Positions 38,725 to 50,835 of a stretch of DNA of 64,000 nucleotides are shown one piece after another. The DNA is taken from NCBI GenBank assembly GCA_947034885.2, contig OX344751.2, positions 744,001 to 808,000 on the forward strand, written 5' to 3'. Within the stretch, counting starts at the first letter, position 1. Each line of letters starts with the position of its first letter. Made by a program: the position numbers and the translations under genes. Source of the stretch: Thuidium tamariscinum (lineage: Eukaryota; Streptophyta; Bryopsida; Hypnales; Thuidiaceae). The notes under the pieces are model-generated. The model was not told the origin of the DNA. It did no database searches and was given only the letters and a program-made list of their open reading frames with translations.

Positions 38725-39729
38725 ATGGGCAGAGTTTCAAGGGCTTTCGTCTTCAACATTATGCTCATAGGCAAGTACTAACCCCTCAAAACTTTTTGTG
38801 GAAACTGTTTTGCTTTGAGGGTATCAGTGTTTGCGACTCCACTGCATGAGCAATTCTCTTTTTAGAACCTTACTCGATTCTCAGCCTCTAATTTCTGTCG
38901 AAGCGTTTAGCCCTCATGCAGAGTTTTCAAGTCTCGTTCGAAGATTACTGTATATTGCACACCAGAACCCTCGCGTTGCAAAACACGCCTCCTAGTGCGA
39001 GTAGTTCATAGGTCGGAACAATGGTGTCCATTTATCCAGTGCAATTTTATGGAGAATTTTGGCAGTACGCTTCTGCTTTCCTGGCATTGCCTTTCTCTTG
39101 CTTCGACAAATGCTTGTACAATATTTCCTGCTTCCTTTTGCGTAATTCAGTGATGGGTTTGTGTATATATCTTCCTTTGCGTGGTGATACAATTGAATGC
39201 ACATGTCACAAGGGTTTGTTCGTCCGAACTCTGCAGGTCTGATGGTTGGATTAATCACGGCAGACTCAACCAGCCATGGTGGCCATCAACAACAGGTACT
39301 AATTCTTGTAGCCAACTGAAAGATCATTTTTCGTTTTCAGAAGATGTGCATGTAGCTCAAACTTCGTTCTCAAAACGACTGTGCTTAAGAAAACATTCCT
39401 CTCCGTCTGCAGGTTCATGGTCGTCGACTCTTACAAAACTCTGCTGCAACGCCTCTACCACCTTTCAGATCGGGTAAGCCTGGGAAAAGAACTGCCATTT
39501 TGATTTTGTGAAGCTTTTTGCAATTTTGTGCTGATGAATTAAGCTAGTTGTTGCAATGGCAGCATCCATTTGTGCAGGATTAGGACCTGTGTGCCCCGGT
39601 GGTATGCACATCAAATGCGCGGTGGGAGGAGTGGTGGGGTGCATCTGCTCCTTGGTGCACACCTGCCAGCCCAATGTCTCCGGCTGCACGTTGTTCCATG
39701 GCACTTCCAAGACGCCCTGTGGGTTCTAA
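38725..39729 (+). CDS. Predicted secreted cysteine-rich peptide, 105 aa
   Basis: Four exons: 38725-38770, 39237-39295, 39413-39473, 39578-39729. They total 318 nt and keep frame through three introns of different phase. Intron 1 has the non-canonical but consensus donor AG|GCAAGT; the others are GT-AG. The product starts with a basic then hydrophobic segment (residues 1-24, core AFVFNIMLIGLMVGLITA) typical of a signal peptide. A His/Gln-rich stretch, a dibasic RR at 39-40 and a Pro-rich linker follow, then a compact cysteine domain (61-105). Cysteines at 61, 69, 77, 79, 85, 92 and 103 give C-x7-C-x7-C-x-C-x5-C-x6-C-x10-C. The domain is also Gly-rich (GMHIKCAVGGVVGCIC). I do not recognise the family. 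Signal peptide plus clustered cysteines suggests an extracellular or vacuolar peptide (signalling, defence or wall-associated), which is inference. The odd cysteine number (seven) leaves one unpaired or the domain dimeric. Confidence 0.72.
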
Positions 39730-39816
39730 ACCAGCTATTGTTTCTCACCATCAGCTGCAGACCGACTTCGACCTGACTTCAAATGAACAGAAGCAGACAT
39801 TCAGCGATAACGAATC

Positions 39817-39980
39817 CTTTGTAGAGAACCCTAAACACATGAGCTAGTCAAGAGGACTTTATGGATCCAGAGACTCAACAATCTTGAGTGACACTACTTT
39901 GTAGAGAACCCTAAAGTAACGTTAGCTAGAGTCAAGAGGATTCTATGGATTCAGAGACTCAACAATCTTGAGTGACACTA
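39817..39980. repeat. 80-bp tandem duplication
   Basis: Two adjacent units (39817-39896 and 39897-39980) share CTTTGTAGAGAACCCTAAA, GTCAAGAGGA, TATGGAT and CAGAGACTCAACAATCTTGA. The second unit carries a few extra bases and substitutions. Each contains the small hairpin ACTCAA-CAATC-TTGAGT. It lies just downstream of the Cys-rich peptide gene, perhaps in its 3' UTR. Confidence 0.8.
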
Positions 39981-41056
39981 TGCACATAGAGCCGCTCTTT
40001 GCAGAAATTTGCAGTTGCAAGACAAGAAACAATGACGGAGAATCACTGAAATACTTCAGCAGTACTGAGTAAAGTCTTGCGTCTGTGCAACACACTTTTC
40101 GGGTTGTGAGGCATGCCCTTGTTGTTACCCTTCAATTTGCGTCCATTCAACCAAGTGGGAGATCACAGGAAGCTGAGCAGCTTGAGAACAAGCTTTGACA
40201 AATTCCTGTTCGGTCGGCTAAGCTAGTTCTTGCGAAGGCAGAAGGGCATAAGAATAAACTTTTCTCTCGCAAACCAGACGAATCTGAAGAATCATGATGC
40301 CATGTTTTCATAAGTGCATACCTCATGCTTTGCCTCGCTCAGTCCTAAACTCCTTCCACCACGACCGCAGCCAGATTTGTGATGCACAGGCGGCTTTGAC
40401 AGAATCGAAGCTCATCCACTGTGACACTACTGTCCATTTGCTACGTCGCTAACCCTCACGGCAGCAAGAATCTAGGAATCATTCTCTTGGGTCCGACTTT
40501 CTATGTCTTGTGTGAGCCCCATTACTACTTTTTCAATTTTGCCTACATTTTCGCTGCTTTTCTGTGGGCTTTTCACATTAAATAATCTAGAAAACCATCA
40601 GCGGTTACACTGTCCTCAGCTTGAGGAGTCATCAAGGGTCCTGATCAGACGATCCTAGCTCTATCCTCCTTGTGCCGTGTATGATCCGCCCCAATCAGTA
40701 GGGGTTACAACAGTAGGAGCACTGCACCGAAGCTATGAAAATCCCATGGAAATATCAAGCAAAGGAATGAGCAATGAAAAGCGCCCAGCAGTCAGGTTAT
40801 GATCAACCTTGAGGAGCCAAAGTCGAGGGAGAAGAAGATAGCAAGGGAGCGAAGGGTAGCCAAGGGAAGGTTTCTTCCAATTGAATCTCCTTGTTCGCCA
40901 TAGCCACTCACTCCCAGTACAACCCATCTATATCTGGCCATCATCCACTCCACTTATTCTTTCTTTTCTTTTGTTCTCATCCTTGACAAAGACCTTCGAT
41001 CTCACTTAGAACTTCTCCGTTGCAAAACTTGCTGCAACGGTTTTGAAGTTCTTGCG
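39981..41056. other. Intergenic DNA and transketolase leader
   Basis: Moderate GC content but no supported gene. A TATATCT-like motif near 40930 lies about 125 bp before the transketolase ATG and, with the T/C-rich stretch at 40945-40990, could be core promoter and leader. Confidence 0.45.
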
Positions 41057-44000
41057 ATGGCTGCGTTGGGGTGCAATGTAGCGGCGATGGCGGGTGCGCC
41101 CGCTGTTGGGGTCGCTGTGAGCGAGAAGGCTCGTCTTGGAAGCTCCGTCCCCACGAGCCAGGGTTTGGGCTTGGGCAAATTTCTGGGTTTGCGGGCTGTG
41201 AGGAGTGATGTTACTGGCGATGTTGCTGTGCGAGTAAGGAATTTGAAAGCTAAACATCTTGTGCGAGCTGCGGCGTCTCCGTCTGTGGAGACGTTGGAGA
41301 AGACGGACCTCGCCTTGTTGGAGAAGTCGGTGAACACGATTCGGTTCTTGGCTGTGGATGCGGTGGAGAAGGCGAATTCTGGACACCCGGGCTTGCCTAT
41401 GGGCTGTGCGCCCATGGGGCACATTCTGTATGACGAGGTTATGAAGTATAATCCCAAGAATCCTTACTGGTTCAACAGGGATCGGTTTGTGCTATCGGCC
41501 GGACACGGTGAGTTTGTGGCTTCCGTTGCAATTGCATCTCGTGTCCATGGTTGCATGGTTTTGTAAAGCTCTGAGGTCTTGAAGGGATCCAGGACTTCGA
41601 TGGTGGCTCTTCAGTTGGAAATGGATTGAACACTCACAATATGTAGACTTCACCACACTGAATTCGTTGAAAGAAGCTCCATAGCGGTTACATTGAAAGT
41701 TGTATGCGAGAAATGGGATAACAAGCCAGAAATAGAATACAAGGCCTTTTGCACAAACATCGCAATATAAAATTAAAGAGAGTAGGTGGCCGTCCTCGTT
41801 AGTTCGCAGTATGTTTGCCGATCGTTTTTGTGCCAGATTTCGCTTGAGAAGTGTTTACGCTTAGTGAGATTTTGTCAAAAATCATGTGCAATTTACTGAA
41901 TCGGAGGTGAATTACTTACAGTTTCAAGAAACCCATGAGGTGACTGTAGCGAATTGCTAAGGCTTAAGTGTGACAGAAACGTTGTGGACTGATCGTGGCG
42001 TATCCTGTGAATTTGCCTCAGGTTGCATGCTCCAGTATGCGCTTCTCCACCTCGCAGGTTATGACAGTGTGCAGGTTTGTTTCTTTTTCCAACTTTGCTT
42101 TGAACTTGAATTTTGGTAGCGTGGCAGGCCCGTTGGTAGATAGCCGATGCTTGCAGGGGATGGGATTCCGCTTTGTATAGGTTGGTAAATGGATTGATGC
42201 CTGATTGTCCCGATTCTTCTGCATTGTCTATCGATGACGAGTGCCTGCTCAGGTGACAATTCCCCTGGAATTGCACACTTTTGGGTAGATTCCCTCCGTA
42301 GATTTTACACTGGGTACCACGAGAGCAGTACTCCGCACATGAATTGTGAATCAGAGATCTGTTATCAAAGAGTTAGAAAGAGCGAACTGGAATTTGCTAA
42401 CGGGCTAACGGTGCTTGTGGTGGCATTGCAGATTGAGGATATAAAGCAATTCAGGCAATGGGGCAGCAAGACGCCCGGTCATCCTGAGAATTTCGAGACT
42501 CCAGGGGTGGAGGTGACCACCGGCCCACTGGGTCAAGGAATCGCCAATGCTGTTGGTTTGGCTGTGGCCGAGGCTCATTTGGCTGCACGCTACAACAAGC
42601 CCGACGCCAAGATTGTCGATCATTACACGTATTCATTTTCCCTTTTATCAAATCCTATTTCCTTATTCAAATTGCATATTTGTGAGAGCACGTTGTGCAT
42701 AACGTAGAGGATATTTTGGCCGTCACTCTATTGTATTATCTTGTTTAGGAGTGTGATTTTATTGGGAGATTGATGGAGATGTTGGGGTATAAGAGCCGGG
42801 TCTGCTGAGATCAAATTTGTATCACTGTCTATTGATCTCTTACGTGATTTCACAGTGGTAGGTCGTAGACTGCTATGAATGACAGTTTGAATCCCCATTT
42901 CTATTTAAAGATGAGTGAATTTAGGCAGTAAGCCAAGTCATGCTTACACTGAACTTGCTAGTTGTAGGCCAACCGAGAGTACGAGTAGATGAATTGCTGT
43001 TGGTAACAGATGCCAATGTAGGAGATGGGGATTAAGCCTCTTACGGGTTAAGCCTCTAATAAGGTTATTATTCTCTACCTTAGATCTGAGATGATTCAAA
43101 TTTTCGTGTGTTCAGATACTGCATTGTAGGAGATGGTTGCAACATGGAAGGAATCTCCAACGAGGCCGCATCATTGGCGGGTCACTGGGGTTTAGGGAAG
43201 CTCATTTGCTTCTATGATGACAACCACATCTCCATTGATGGCGACACTGAAATTGCCTTCACCGAGAGCGTGGACAAGCGGTTCGATGCTCTGGGATGGC
43301 ACACTATCTGGGTGCAGAATGGCAACAATGATTACGATGCCATTCGAGCGGCCATCGAAGAGGCCAAGTCGGTCACTGACAAGCCCACTTTGATCAAGGT
43401 AAACAAGCTTTATCACAACAGTGAGGGTTATCACTGGGATATTTTCTGAGGCAAGAGAGTTATCCTAAAAGTGTGGAAGTCTTGAAAAGTCTTGAAAAGA
43501 CTTGAAGGACATCGTCTCTCTCTTTGATTCTTAGTTTATTTCTAATCCTAGATTGCATTTGAATATTTAATCAAATTTTTAGAATGACAACGAGCATGAT
43601 TACATGCAATCTATAATCTCATTGGATTGTCTTCTTCCTGAATAGAGGTTTAGCTCCTACCCTTGCCAAAAGAGAGGATTAGAAGTCTTGTTCTACCTCA
43701 AGTAGGCGGTAATTTGTGTTTAAATTAGGACTAGTAGCAAACTTATATACTAAAGAGAGGATGATTTTCAAGACTTTAAGGATAACTATAATATTCTGGA
43801 TTTATGGTAGAGTCTGTTGTTTTGGTTTCTTGGTGCTCATTTGTTGGAGCTTTGAATTTCAGGTTACAACGACCATCGGTTATGGTTCTCCAAACAAGGC
43901 TAACTCCTATTCTGTGCACGGAGCTGCTTTGGGGGCTAAGGAGGTGGATGCCACTCGTCAAAACCTTGGTTGGGAATATGAGCCTTTCTTCGTACCTGAG

Positions 44001-46053
44001 GACGTGAAGAGGTAATTTTTCTTGTTCTGAGATTCTTCATCCTGCACTCTTCATCGTGCATCTGCATTCCACAATTGAATTCTGGGAATTTGGTTGGCCT
44101 CATTTTCTGAACCCCTAAATTACCAAGAGTCCGAAATTGGGCCTCGTTATTGTAAGCAGTTTTGAATAGGTCATATGGAGACTCTTTTGTCCAATTTTAT
44201 TAATTTTTTGACTAACCTATGCAACTTTCATCACTGATTTTAGTGATATAAATTTGGCCCCCGTTTGGAGTCTATAATGTTAACAATACCATCAATTGAA
44301 TTGCCCATTTTGACCATGAGTTTTTGGTCCTCGAGGGTGAATGTATTTCCGAAATATGCCCGTTTACTAGAACAGTGTTTTTAAGTGTACACCTCAACAT
44401 TGAGTGTCGCAATGCAAGTAGAGGTGACGTGTAGATAGACTACAAACACGCAAAGAATGCTTAGTTTAGTGGACCTCGTTTTTGTTATGGGACTTGTTTG
44501 CTGATTGCGAATTTGGCCTACAGTCACTGGAGCAAGCACATTGATCTTGGAGCAAAGCTCGAATCTGACTGGAATGCATCGCTTGAGGCCTACACTCAAA
44601 AGTATGCCGAAGAGGGTGCGGAGTTCAAGCAGCTTATTAGCTTGGAATTGCCGGAGAACTGGGCCAGCTCTCTTCCTGTAAGTCTTCTCGTCCTAACCCC
44701 TGAAGGACCAAGAAATCCAATTTTACCTCTTGGATTTTAGCAGTATTGAGTAGGCCATATGAGGACTCTTTTCTATTCATTTTTGAAAAAATATCCCAGC
44801 GCGTGCAATGTTCGTAGCAGATGTAATATATGGTCCCGTACTAATTCACAACATGATCAATCCAGTTGTTCATTTTAAGACCAATCATGAATCCTTGGTC
44901 CTTTCGGGGTCAAAATTTGATTTCACGATCTCAGTCTATCAATTGTAAAGATGCGATTTTGTCTGGTTCATGACATCAGCCCTTAGTGATATTTGATGCA
45001 CAACTTCAATTCCGAGTGTGGGAGGGTCCTAAACGAACGCCATCATTTCTATCAGGTTTCAGTGTTGACCCGTTTCCAATGTTGCAGGAATTCACTCCTG
45101 CAGACGCAGGGGACGCCACTCGTAACTTGTCCCAGAGATGTTTGAACGCGTTGGCCAAGACCTTACCAGGCCTGATCGGAGGGAGTGCTGATTTGGCCTC
45201 CTCCAATATGACCTTGTTGAAGATGTTTGGCGACTTCCAGAAGAGCACCCCCGCGGAGCGGAACTTGAGGTTCGGAGTGAGGGAGCACGCCATGGGGGCC
45301 ATTTGCAATGGCATTCTGTTGCACAGGAGCGGCCTCATCCCATACTGTGCCACTTTCTTCATCTTCACCGACTACTTGCGTCCCGCCATGCGAATCTCTG
45401 CGTTGTCCGAGAGTGGTGTGATCTACGTCATGACTCACGACTCCATTGGTTTGGGTGAAGATGGTCCTACGCATCAGCCGGTTGAGCACTTGGCGAGCTT
45501 CAGGGCCATGCCGCAGATGCTGATGCTCAGGCCAGCTGATGGGAACGAAACTTCGGGTGCTTACAAAGTGGCGGTCCTCAACAGGACGCGACCTTCCACC
45601 TTGGCTTTTTCCAGGCAAAAGTTGCCGAACCTCGAGGGAACCTCCATTGACAAGGTGGCATTGGGAGGGTATGCGATTTCGTGCAATGCCACGGAGAACA
45701 AGCCCGACCTCATTTTACTTGCCACAGGCTCCGAGCTGGAGATTGCAGCCAAAGCTGCGGACCTCATCCGGAAGGAAGGGAAAACTGTGCGAGTGGTGTC
45801 GCTTGTGAGCTGGGAGCTTTTCGAGGAGCAGAGCGCGGAGTACAGGGAGAGTGTGTTGCCCAAGGCTGTGACTGCCCGTGTTTCCATTGAGGCGGGATCC
45901 ACCTTCGGGTGGGAAAGATACGTTGGCCTCAAGGGGAAATCTATTGGGCTCGACCGCTTCGGTGCCAGTGCTCCCATTGCTGCCCTGTACAAGGAGTTCG
46001 GACTCACGGTGGACAACGTGCTTGCCAAGGCCAAGGAGGTGATTTCTGCTTGA
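41057..46053 (+). CDS. TKL: Transketolase, chloroplast type
   Basis: A thiamine-diphosphate enzyme that moves two-carbon units between sugar phosphates in the Calvin-Benson cycle and oxidative pentose phosphate pathway. Seven exons: 41057-41507, 42022-42074, 42432-42628, 43116-43398, 43863-44011, 44524-44677, 45088-46053. They total 2253 nt and encode 750 residues, the usual size of plant plastid forms. Residues 1 to about 75 are rich in Ala, Ser, Arg and Val and end in [10 protein letters not shown], a typical transit peptide. Both family signatures are present: [20 protein letters not shown] (exon 1) and [17 protein letters not shown] (exon 7). The cofactor-binding GDGCNMEG motif is at about 239-246. 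Exon 7 carries almost the entire pyrimidine-binding and C-terminal domains in one piece. All introns are GT-AG. Introns 3, 5 and 6 contain transposon-like insertions. The frame is intact. Confidence 0.97.
42858..43084 (+). repeat. SINE-like repeat in transketolase intron 3
   Basis: Colinear with 37265-37480. It contains a pol-III B-box-like AGTTTGAATCCCC (about 42889-42901) within ~45 bp of its left end. Then come AGCCAAGTCATGCTTACA, GATGAATTGCTGTTGGTAAC, AGGAGATGGGGATTA and a terminal TCTCTACCTTA. The tRNA-like head plus common tail is the structure expected of a SINE. No clear target-site duplication is visible. Confidence 0.5.
44111..44340. repeat. MITE-like element in transketolase intron 5
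   Basis: The terminus ACCCCTAAATTACCAAGAG faces an inverted TTTTTGGTCCTCGAGGGT at the right. The interior TTTTGAATAGGTCATATGGA...GACTCTTTT matches the intron-6 element. About 230 bp. Confidence 0.65.
44696..44911. repeat. MITE-like element in transketolase intron 6
   Basis: Terminal inverted repeats: ACCCCTGAAGGACCAAGAAATC at the left and, inverted, ACCCCGAAAGGACCAAGGATTC at the right, differing at only a few positions. About 216 bp, with no coding capacity. This is the best-preserved copy of the intronic family. Confidence 0.75.
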
Positions 46054-48734
46054 AATGGCCAGCAGACCAAGGTGAATTCAAGAACTATTGCCTCTGCCTT
46101 TTATACTTGAGTGTACCGGGTATGTATTTCTCTTTGTAGAGTCGTACTAGTCCCGTAAGAGCCTGCTTTAATAGTATAGAGGGAACTGAGCTGTCTTTCC
46201 CTAGTTTTCAGCTATGCAAGGGCGTTGTTGTATCCTAGGTTTAATGAGCTGGTTTTTGTTGAAGGTTGGTGGTCACAGAAACTCCATCCTCGCCTTCGTA
46301 CTGTACAGGGATTGAATTATGTAGACCTAGATGTCATACTGTTGAACATCGAATCAATCAGCAAAATCAATTTTCTCATTGGACACTGCCAGGAGAATCG
46401 GAGACCAATGTTTCAATTCCCACCATCTTCTTTTATGTCAATGTGTTCACTATTTTCCGTTCCCACTCCATTGTTGTGACTTTTTAGCAGTAACTTAGAG
46501 CGAGTAAATTCTTTCCTTGCTGCTGTATATCAATTCATTTTAGATGTTTCAAGTAACACCAATCCCAACTCATGTCAACCTCCTTAGTTTCGGCACATTA
46601 GTTTCGGCACATCCGAAAGCAGGTTTACTAACAACAATTCCTGACTTTTGAGAACTGTGCACAACCGTTATTGGACGGTGGGTCACCAAAATCGGTCACG
46701 AAGAAAGTGAGTGGTCACAAGATGACCTTTTGTACAACGAAAAGGCCTGAAGAAAATGCAAATTCTTGTACAAATCTACTCACATGTAGGACGGGAGGAG
46801 AGAGAATAAATGACTTTGTGCACCAACGTTGGAGGTTAGATTCTGCATGATGCTCACTTTGTCTTTGCCTTTGCGCTCTAACATGCCCATGACTACTGAT
46901 TTCAAGCCTCACTGGGCATCACTCTGTTTGCTGCCATTTTGCAACTAGATGTGAATGAAAAAAATTAATTATATAGAGTATTTATTTTTCAGAAATGAAA
47001 TCATGTCTATTACAAGTCATAAAATTTTCAAATTATGGGAGGAAATTTCTTAAGAAAAAAATGAAGAAAATTTATATAGAATGTAAAATGTACATGAAAA
47101 ATGAAATTCTCAAACATAGATGTGTATTATAATGTGTAACACCATGGTGGAAACCACAACTACTATGTCATTAGGAAATCAAAAAAGCAACAATTTGTAG
47201 TTATAGATCCAAAGTTGATATAGTATTGCTGTAAAATGTTGAATTTTTTCAATTTTTCAAAGTATTCAAGCTGGAGTCGAAACTACACTTGATAAGATTC
47301 ATTTCATTGGTTGAACTGATTTTTTTTTAAACATCATTTTTAAGGCTAAATTCATATGAAGAGTAGAGAGCAAGAAATAGCTAAAACACATTGTCTACTA
47401 ACAAGGATAATTTGTAGATTAAGCATATTGTTCTTTAGAACCTTGAATAATACTATAATGAGGAAATAATACTATAATACTATACAATATTATTCTTTGA
47501 AAGTATACTCAGGGAAAAAATATTGGATGAAAAAATGAATTTTTTCCATCCTACAATCCTAGGTGAAGTCATCCAAATGAACACTTAGAATCCACAACAA
47601 CATTATGAGACTAAATATGACTCTTTTCAGATCCATTCTACATATTATCAAATATACAATACTTATATCTAGATTAGTTTTGTAAATAAGTAAAATTTGA
47701 AGTGTGTCAAAAGTCTTATAAATTTGCAAATTAGTATCAAAAAAACAAAAACAAAACTTTATTTGAAGGTCTTCATCTTAATTTGAAACTAAATCTGTAT
47801 ATTTGAAAAAAATCCAAATAAATTGAAAATTGAAAATGACATGTTGAACAATCCAAATTCCAAAATTGCATCATTTTGACATGCCATTGTTCAAACTAAC
47901 CTACAAGTATGTTACTTATCTATACTTAAGGCTCTAGTAAGGTAGAAGTTAAGAAAAATACTTGTCCCATTGCCCTCACTTGTTTTGCACTTATTAGCAA
48001 TATTTGTATAAAATTTGTAACAAATTCTTAAAGAAATTAACTTGATTCCTCCTATCAAACTATAGAAAACTTGTATTTCAATAAGGTGATGTATTTTGGA
48101 TGACATCAAATTTGACAACCTTTGTTTTTATGTCAAAAATAATATTGAACATTACATCTTGATGGTGGTTCACACTCAAACTTAAAATCCTTTCTTCTCT
48201 CTCGCCTACTAATTTGCCAAAGTTCTAAACTAGTTGGCTTGTTTCCAATTCAATTTGATCGTTGTTGTATACTAGCAATGAAATATAAAGCATGAGTGTC
48301 CAATATTTATAGTTTAGTTTGAGCAAGCATGTAACTGGAACCAAGTGTATAGTTGGTTGACTCTAATGGTAATGAACTTGTCTTGATGTTGAGATTTGGA
48401 GCCTAGTTGACCCTCTCAAGCCATTTGGTCACTTTCTTAGAGCATCTCCAATGGCTCTCTTTAAATGGGGTGCCATATCCCAATTGACAATTCTACCCCA
48501 TCTTCTTTTTAAGCCGCCTTTGGCAATTTGTCTTAGGGGGTCAAACACCCTTACATTTGGTAACCACATTCAATAATGGGGTTTTTACTAGAGGAGGGGT
48601 GCATTTATCTCCTTCCATTCTTTTTTTACCTCCCTATTTATAAATTAAAAAAACTATTGGCATGTATTTTTTAGCACCTAATTTATTTTTTCCATAGGGA
48701 GAATCATTTTTGGCATCATATTTTTTTGTACATA
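46054..48734. other. Transketolase 3' region and intergenic DNA
   Basis: 46054 to about 46550 is probably the transketolase 3' UTR and flank; its frames have no protein motif. Beyond about 46,930 the DNA is AT-rich. A GAGCATCTCCAATGG motif near 48440 resembles a sequence found at ends of plant repeats. No gene is supported. Confidence 0.55.
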
Positions 48735-49460
48735 GGTGATTGCAAGAAACACTTGTCCTTTTTTTTGTCCCCTTGACCTTTAAGAGGTAGTTTTTTGCTC
48801 TTAACTTTCTCATATTTTGTTCGTTTGACTTGAAACTTGAAATGAAGGTGCCTACAAAAGTTTTACATTTTTTTTAATTTTTTCAATTTCTTAAAAATTA
48901 GTTTGCTATTTTTAAACTGCCTCCAATTGGGTGTCTACTTTGGCCATTTTGGAGGGTTTTAATCCTATTTTTGACCCCAACATGAAAATTTTGAGCTGAA
49001 AATTGGCATGCAAGGACCTCACCTAAAGTTACACAAGACCATGAAGAGATTTTTTGAAAATACTATATTGTTCAACCTCCACATGTCATCAAAGTAGTTG
49101 ACTTTGCACAAGTGTAGAGAATAGAATCTGTTTTTTCCAAAGATGGAATTTGTTGGAAAAGAAAGACCTTTATTTGGAAAAAAATGGATTTTTCATTTTC
49201 ATTTTTTTACTATTTTTACTATTTTTACCAAATTAGTGAAAAAAGAGCTATTTTCATTGTATTTTCCATTGTCTATAACATTTAGAGAAAAAAATTCTTA
49301 GGTCTGAATTTCAAGAGAGATAATATTCTCATTGCTCTTCAAATTATATAAAAAAAAATTTAATTTCAAAAAAATTATTTCAAAAATCACAGGACTCACA
49401 GGACTCATTGATTTTGAGCCATTTTGAGACAAAACCGGTAAGTGTTTCTTGCAACGACCC
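48735..49460. repeat. Foldback-family element, ~726 bp
   Basis: Ends: GGTGATTGCAAGAAACACTT at the left and, on the other strand from the right, GGGTCGTTGCAAGAAACACTT followed by ACCGGTTTTGTCTC. The interior has no coding frame. The same termini bound the 22.9-kb element, and both halves of the interior recur in inverted orientation at 63,160-64,000. Confidence 0.75.
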
Positions 49461-49784
49461 ACATTTTAGAACTACAGAATATCAAGAGGAATGTAAACAC
49501 GTTGCAAAAGCCAACATGTGAGCAAAAAGGTTTTCCATATTTGAACTAGCATTGGGCGCAACACATGATACCAAATCAATAAGCTCCAACATGCAATCTC
49601 ATAGTAGTATACATTCCATGAAAGAAGAGCACATTGAAATACTAGAACTTTGAAAATACAACAATGTACGGAGTAATATTCTAGATGTGTTCACAAATAC
49701 ATGTATAAGTGATCACAACCTATGTCCTAAAATCCTAAACCCATTGCAAATTCTTTGCACCAACATGTTCTTGCCATCTTGGTT

Positions 49785-50620
49785 CAATTGTTTTTAGAAT
49801 GGTCACTTCTAGACTTAGGAATGTGATAAGTCACTTATTTTTGGGCTCATTCTCAAGAGAATAAAGTTAAATATAAAATGGTGTATTTTGATAAAGAAGA
49901 AGATTCACTATTGAATTTATATAAATTTTCAAAGCCTGGGTGGTCTGAAGGTAAAGAGTTGAAAAGACATTAAATAGGGAATTTTGGCCAATGAGGTCAA
50001 GGCACATGTTATTTAGCTCTTTGTGGTATGTATTTAGGAACAACCATTAGAATGTACATCTTGCTTTTAAATTTGATCCATTTTTCAATTTCTTTTCCTA
50101 TTGTACATCTTTTCTTCTATTCTTTCATTCTACTATGTTTGACCTTGAATTTTGTCTCCAAATTTGTGGCAAATCTTTCATTTCAGTTCTCATGATTTAA
50201 AAAAAATTAACAATGAAATAATCACTATTGCAGGACCATTTTCTCACTCATTTTTTCTCCTAAAAACACAAGACTTGTTTCCATGCATGTGGAACTTAGT
50301 TATCTTGAGAATCATGACTATAGGATACCAACTTTCTAAAATGTTATGAGTCCAAAAGAGCTAGTCAAAGCACAATTTTAGTTACAACCAAATGTGGATT
50401 TTCTTGAAATAACCTTTACTTTTATGTAACAATCTTCCAATCTATGAGTTGGATTGAAACCAAACTTTGTAGGTATAACAAGGACTTGATTTCTACATGC
50501 AAGATCCTAAGGTTAATTTTGGCTAAAAATGGTTCATCACCCTTTGAGCTTCAACTCTTTGTGATTTAAAAAATTGGGATTCAGAACACTCTAAAAATTA
50601 TTGCAAATTTTAAAGGTTAA
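49785..50620 (+). repeat. Dispersed repeat, diverged copy
   Basis: Same orientation as 8148-8985 and similar along its whole length, with scattered substitutions and small indels (for example GCATAGGTGGTTTGAAGG there against GCCTGGGTGGTCTGAAGG here). The divergence contrasts with the near-identity of the palindrome arms. Confidence 0.7.
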
Positions 50621-50835
50621 TTCAAATCCAAGACAATAATTACAACCAACCTCCTAAACCATTCATCTACAAACCAAATCTACCAAGCACTTTTAGGGGA
50701 ATCAAATGTTTAGTACCCTATTTTTTCTTTTGTGCAAAAGAATGTGGAATTTTTCCAATATCCTATCTTTTATATAATAATCATTGAGACAAATTACCAA
50801 TGCTATAGTAAATCTACCAAAAGCAGGGTTGTCAC

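Noticed and set aside
45163..46070. Long minus-strand frames opposite transketolase exon 7
   Set aside because: They are shadows of a GC-rich conserved coding exon on the plus strand.
46225..46479. 84-residue frame downstream of transketolase
   Set aside because: It lies in the probable 3' UTR, with no motif and two overlapping frames of similar length.
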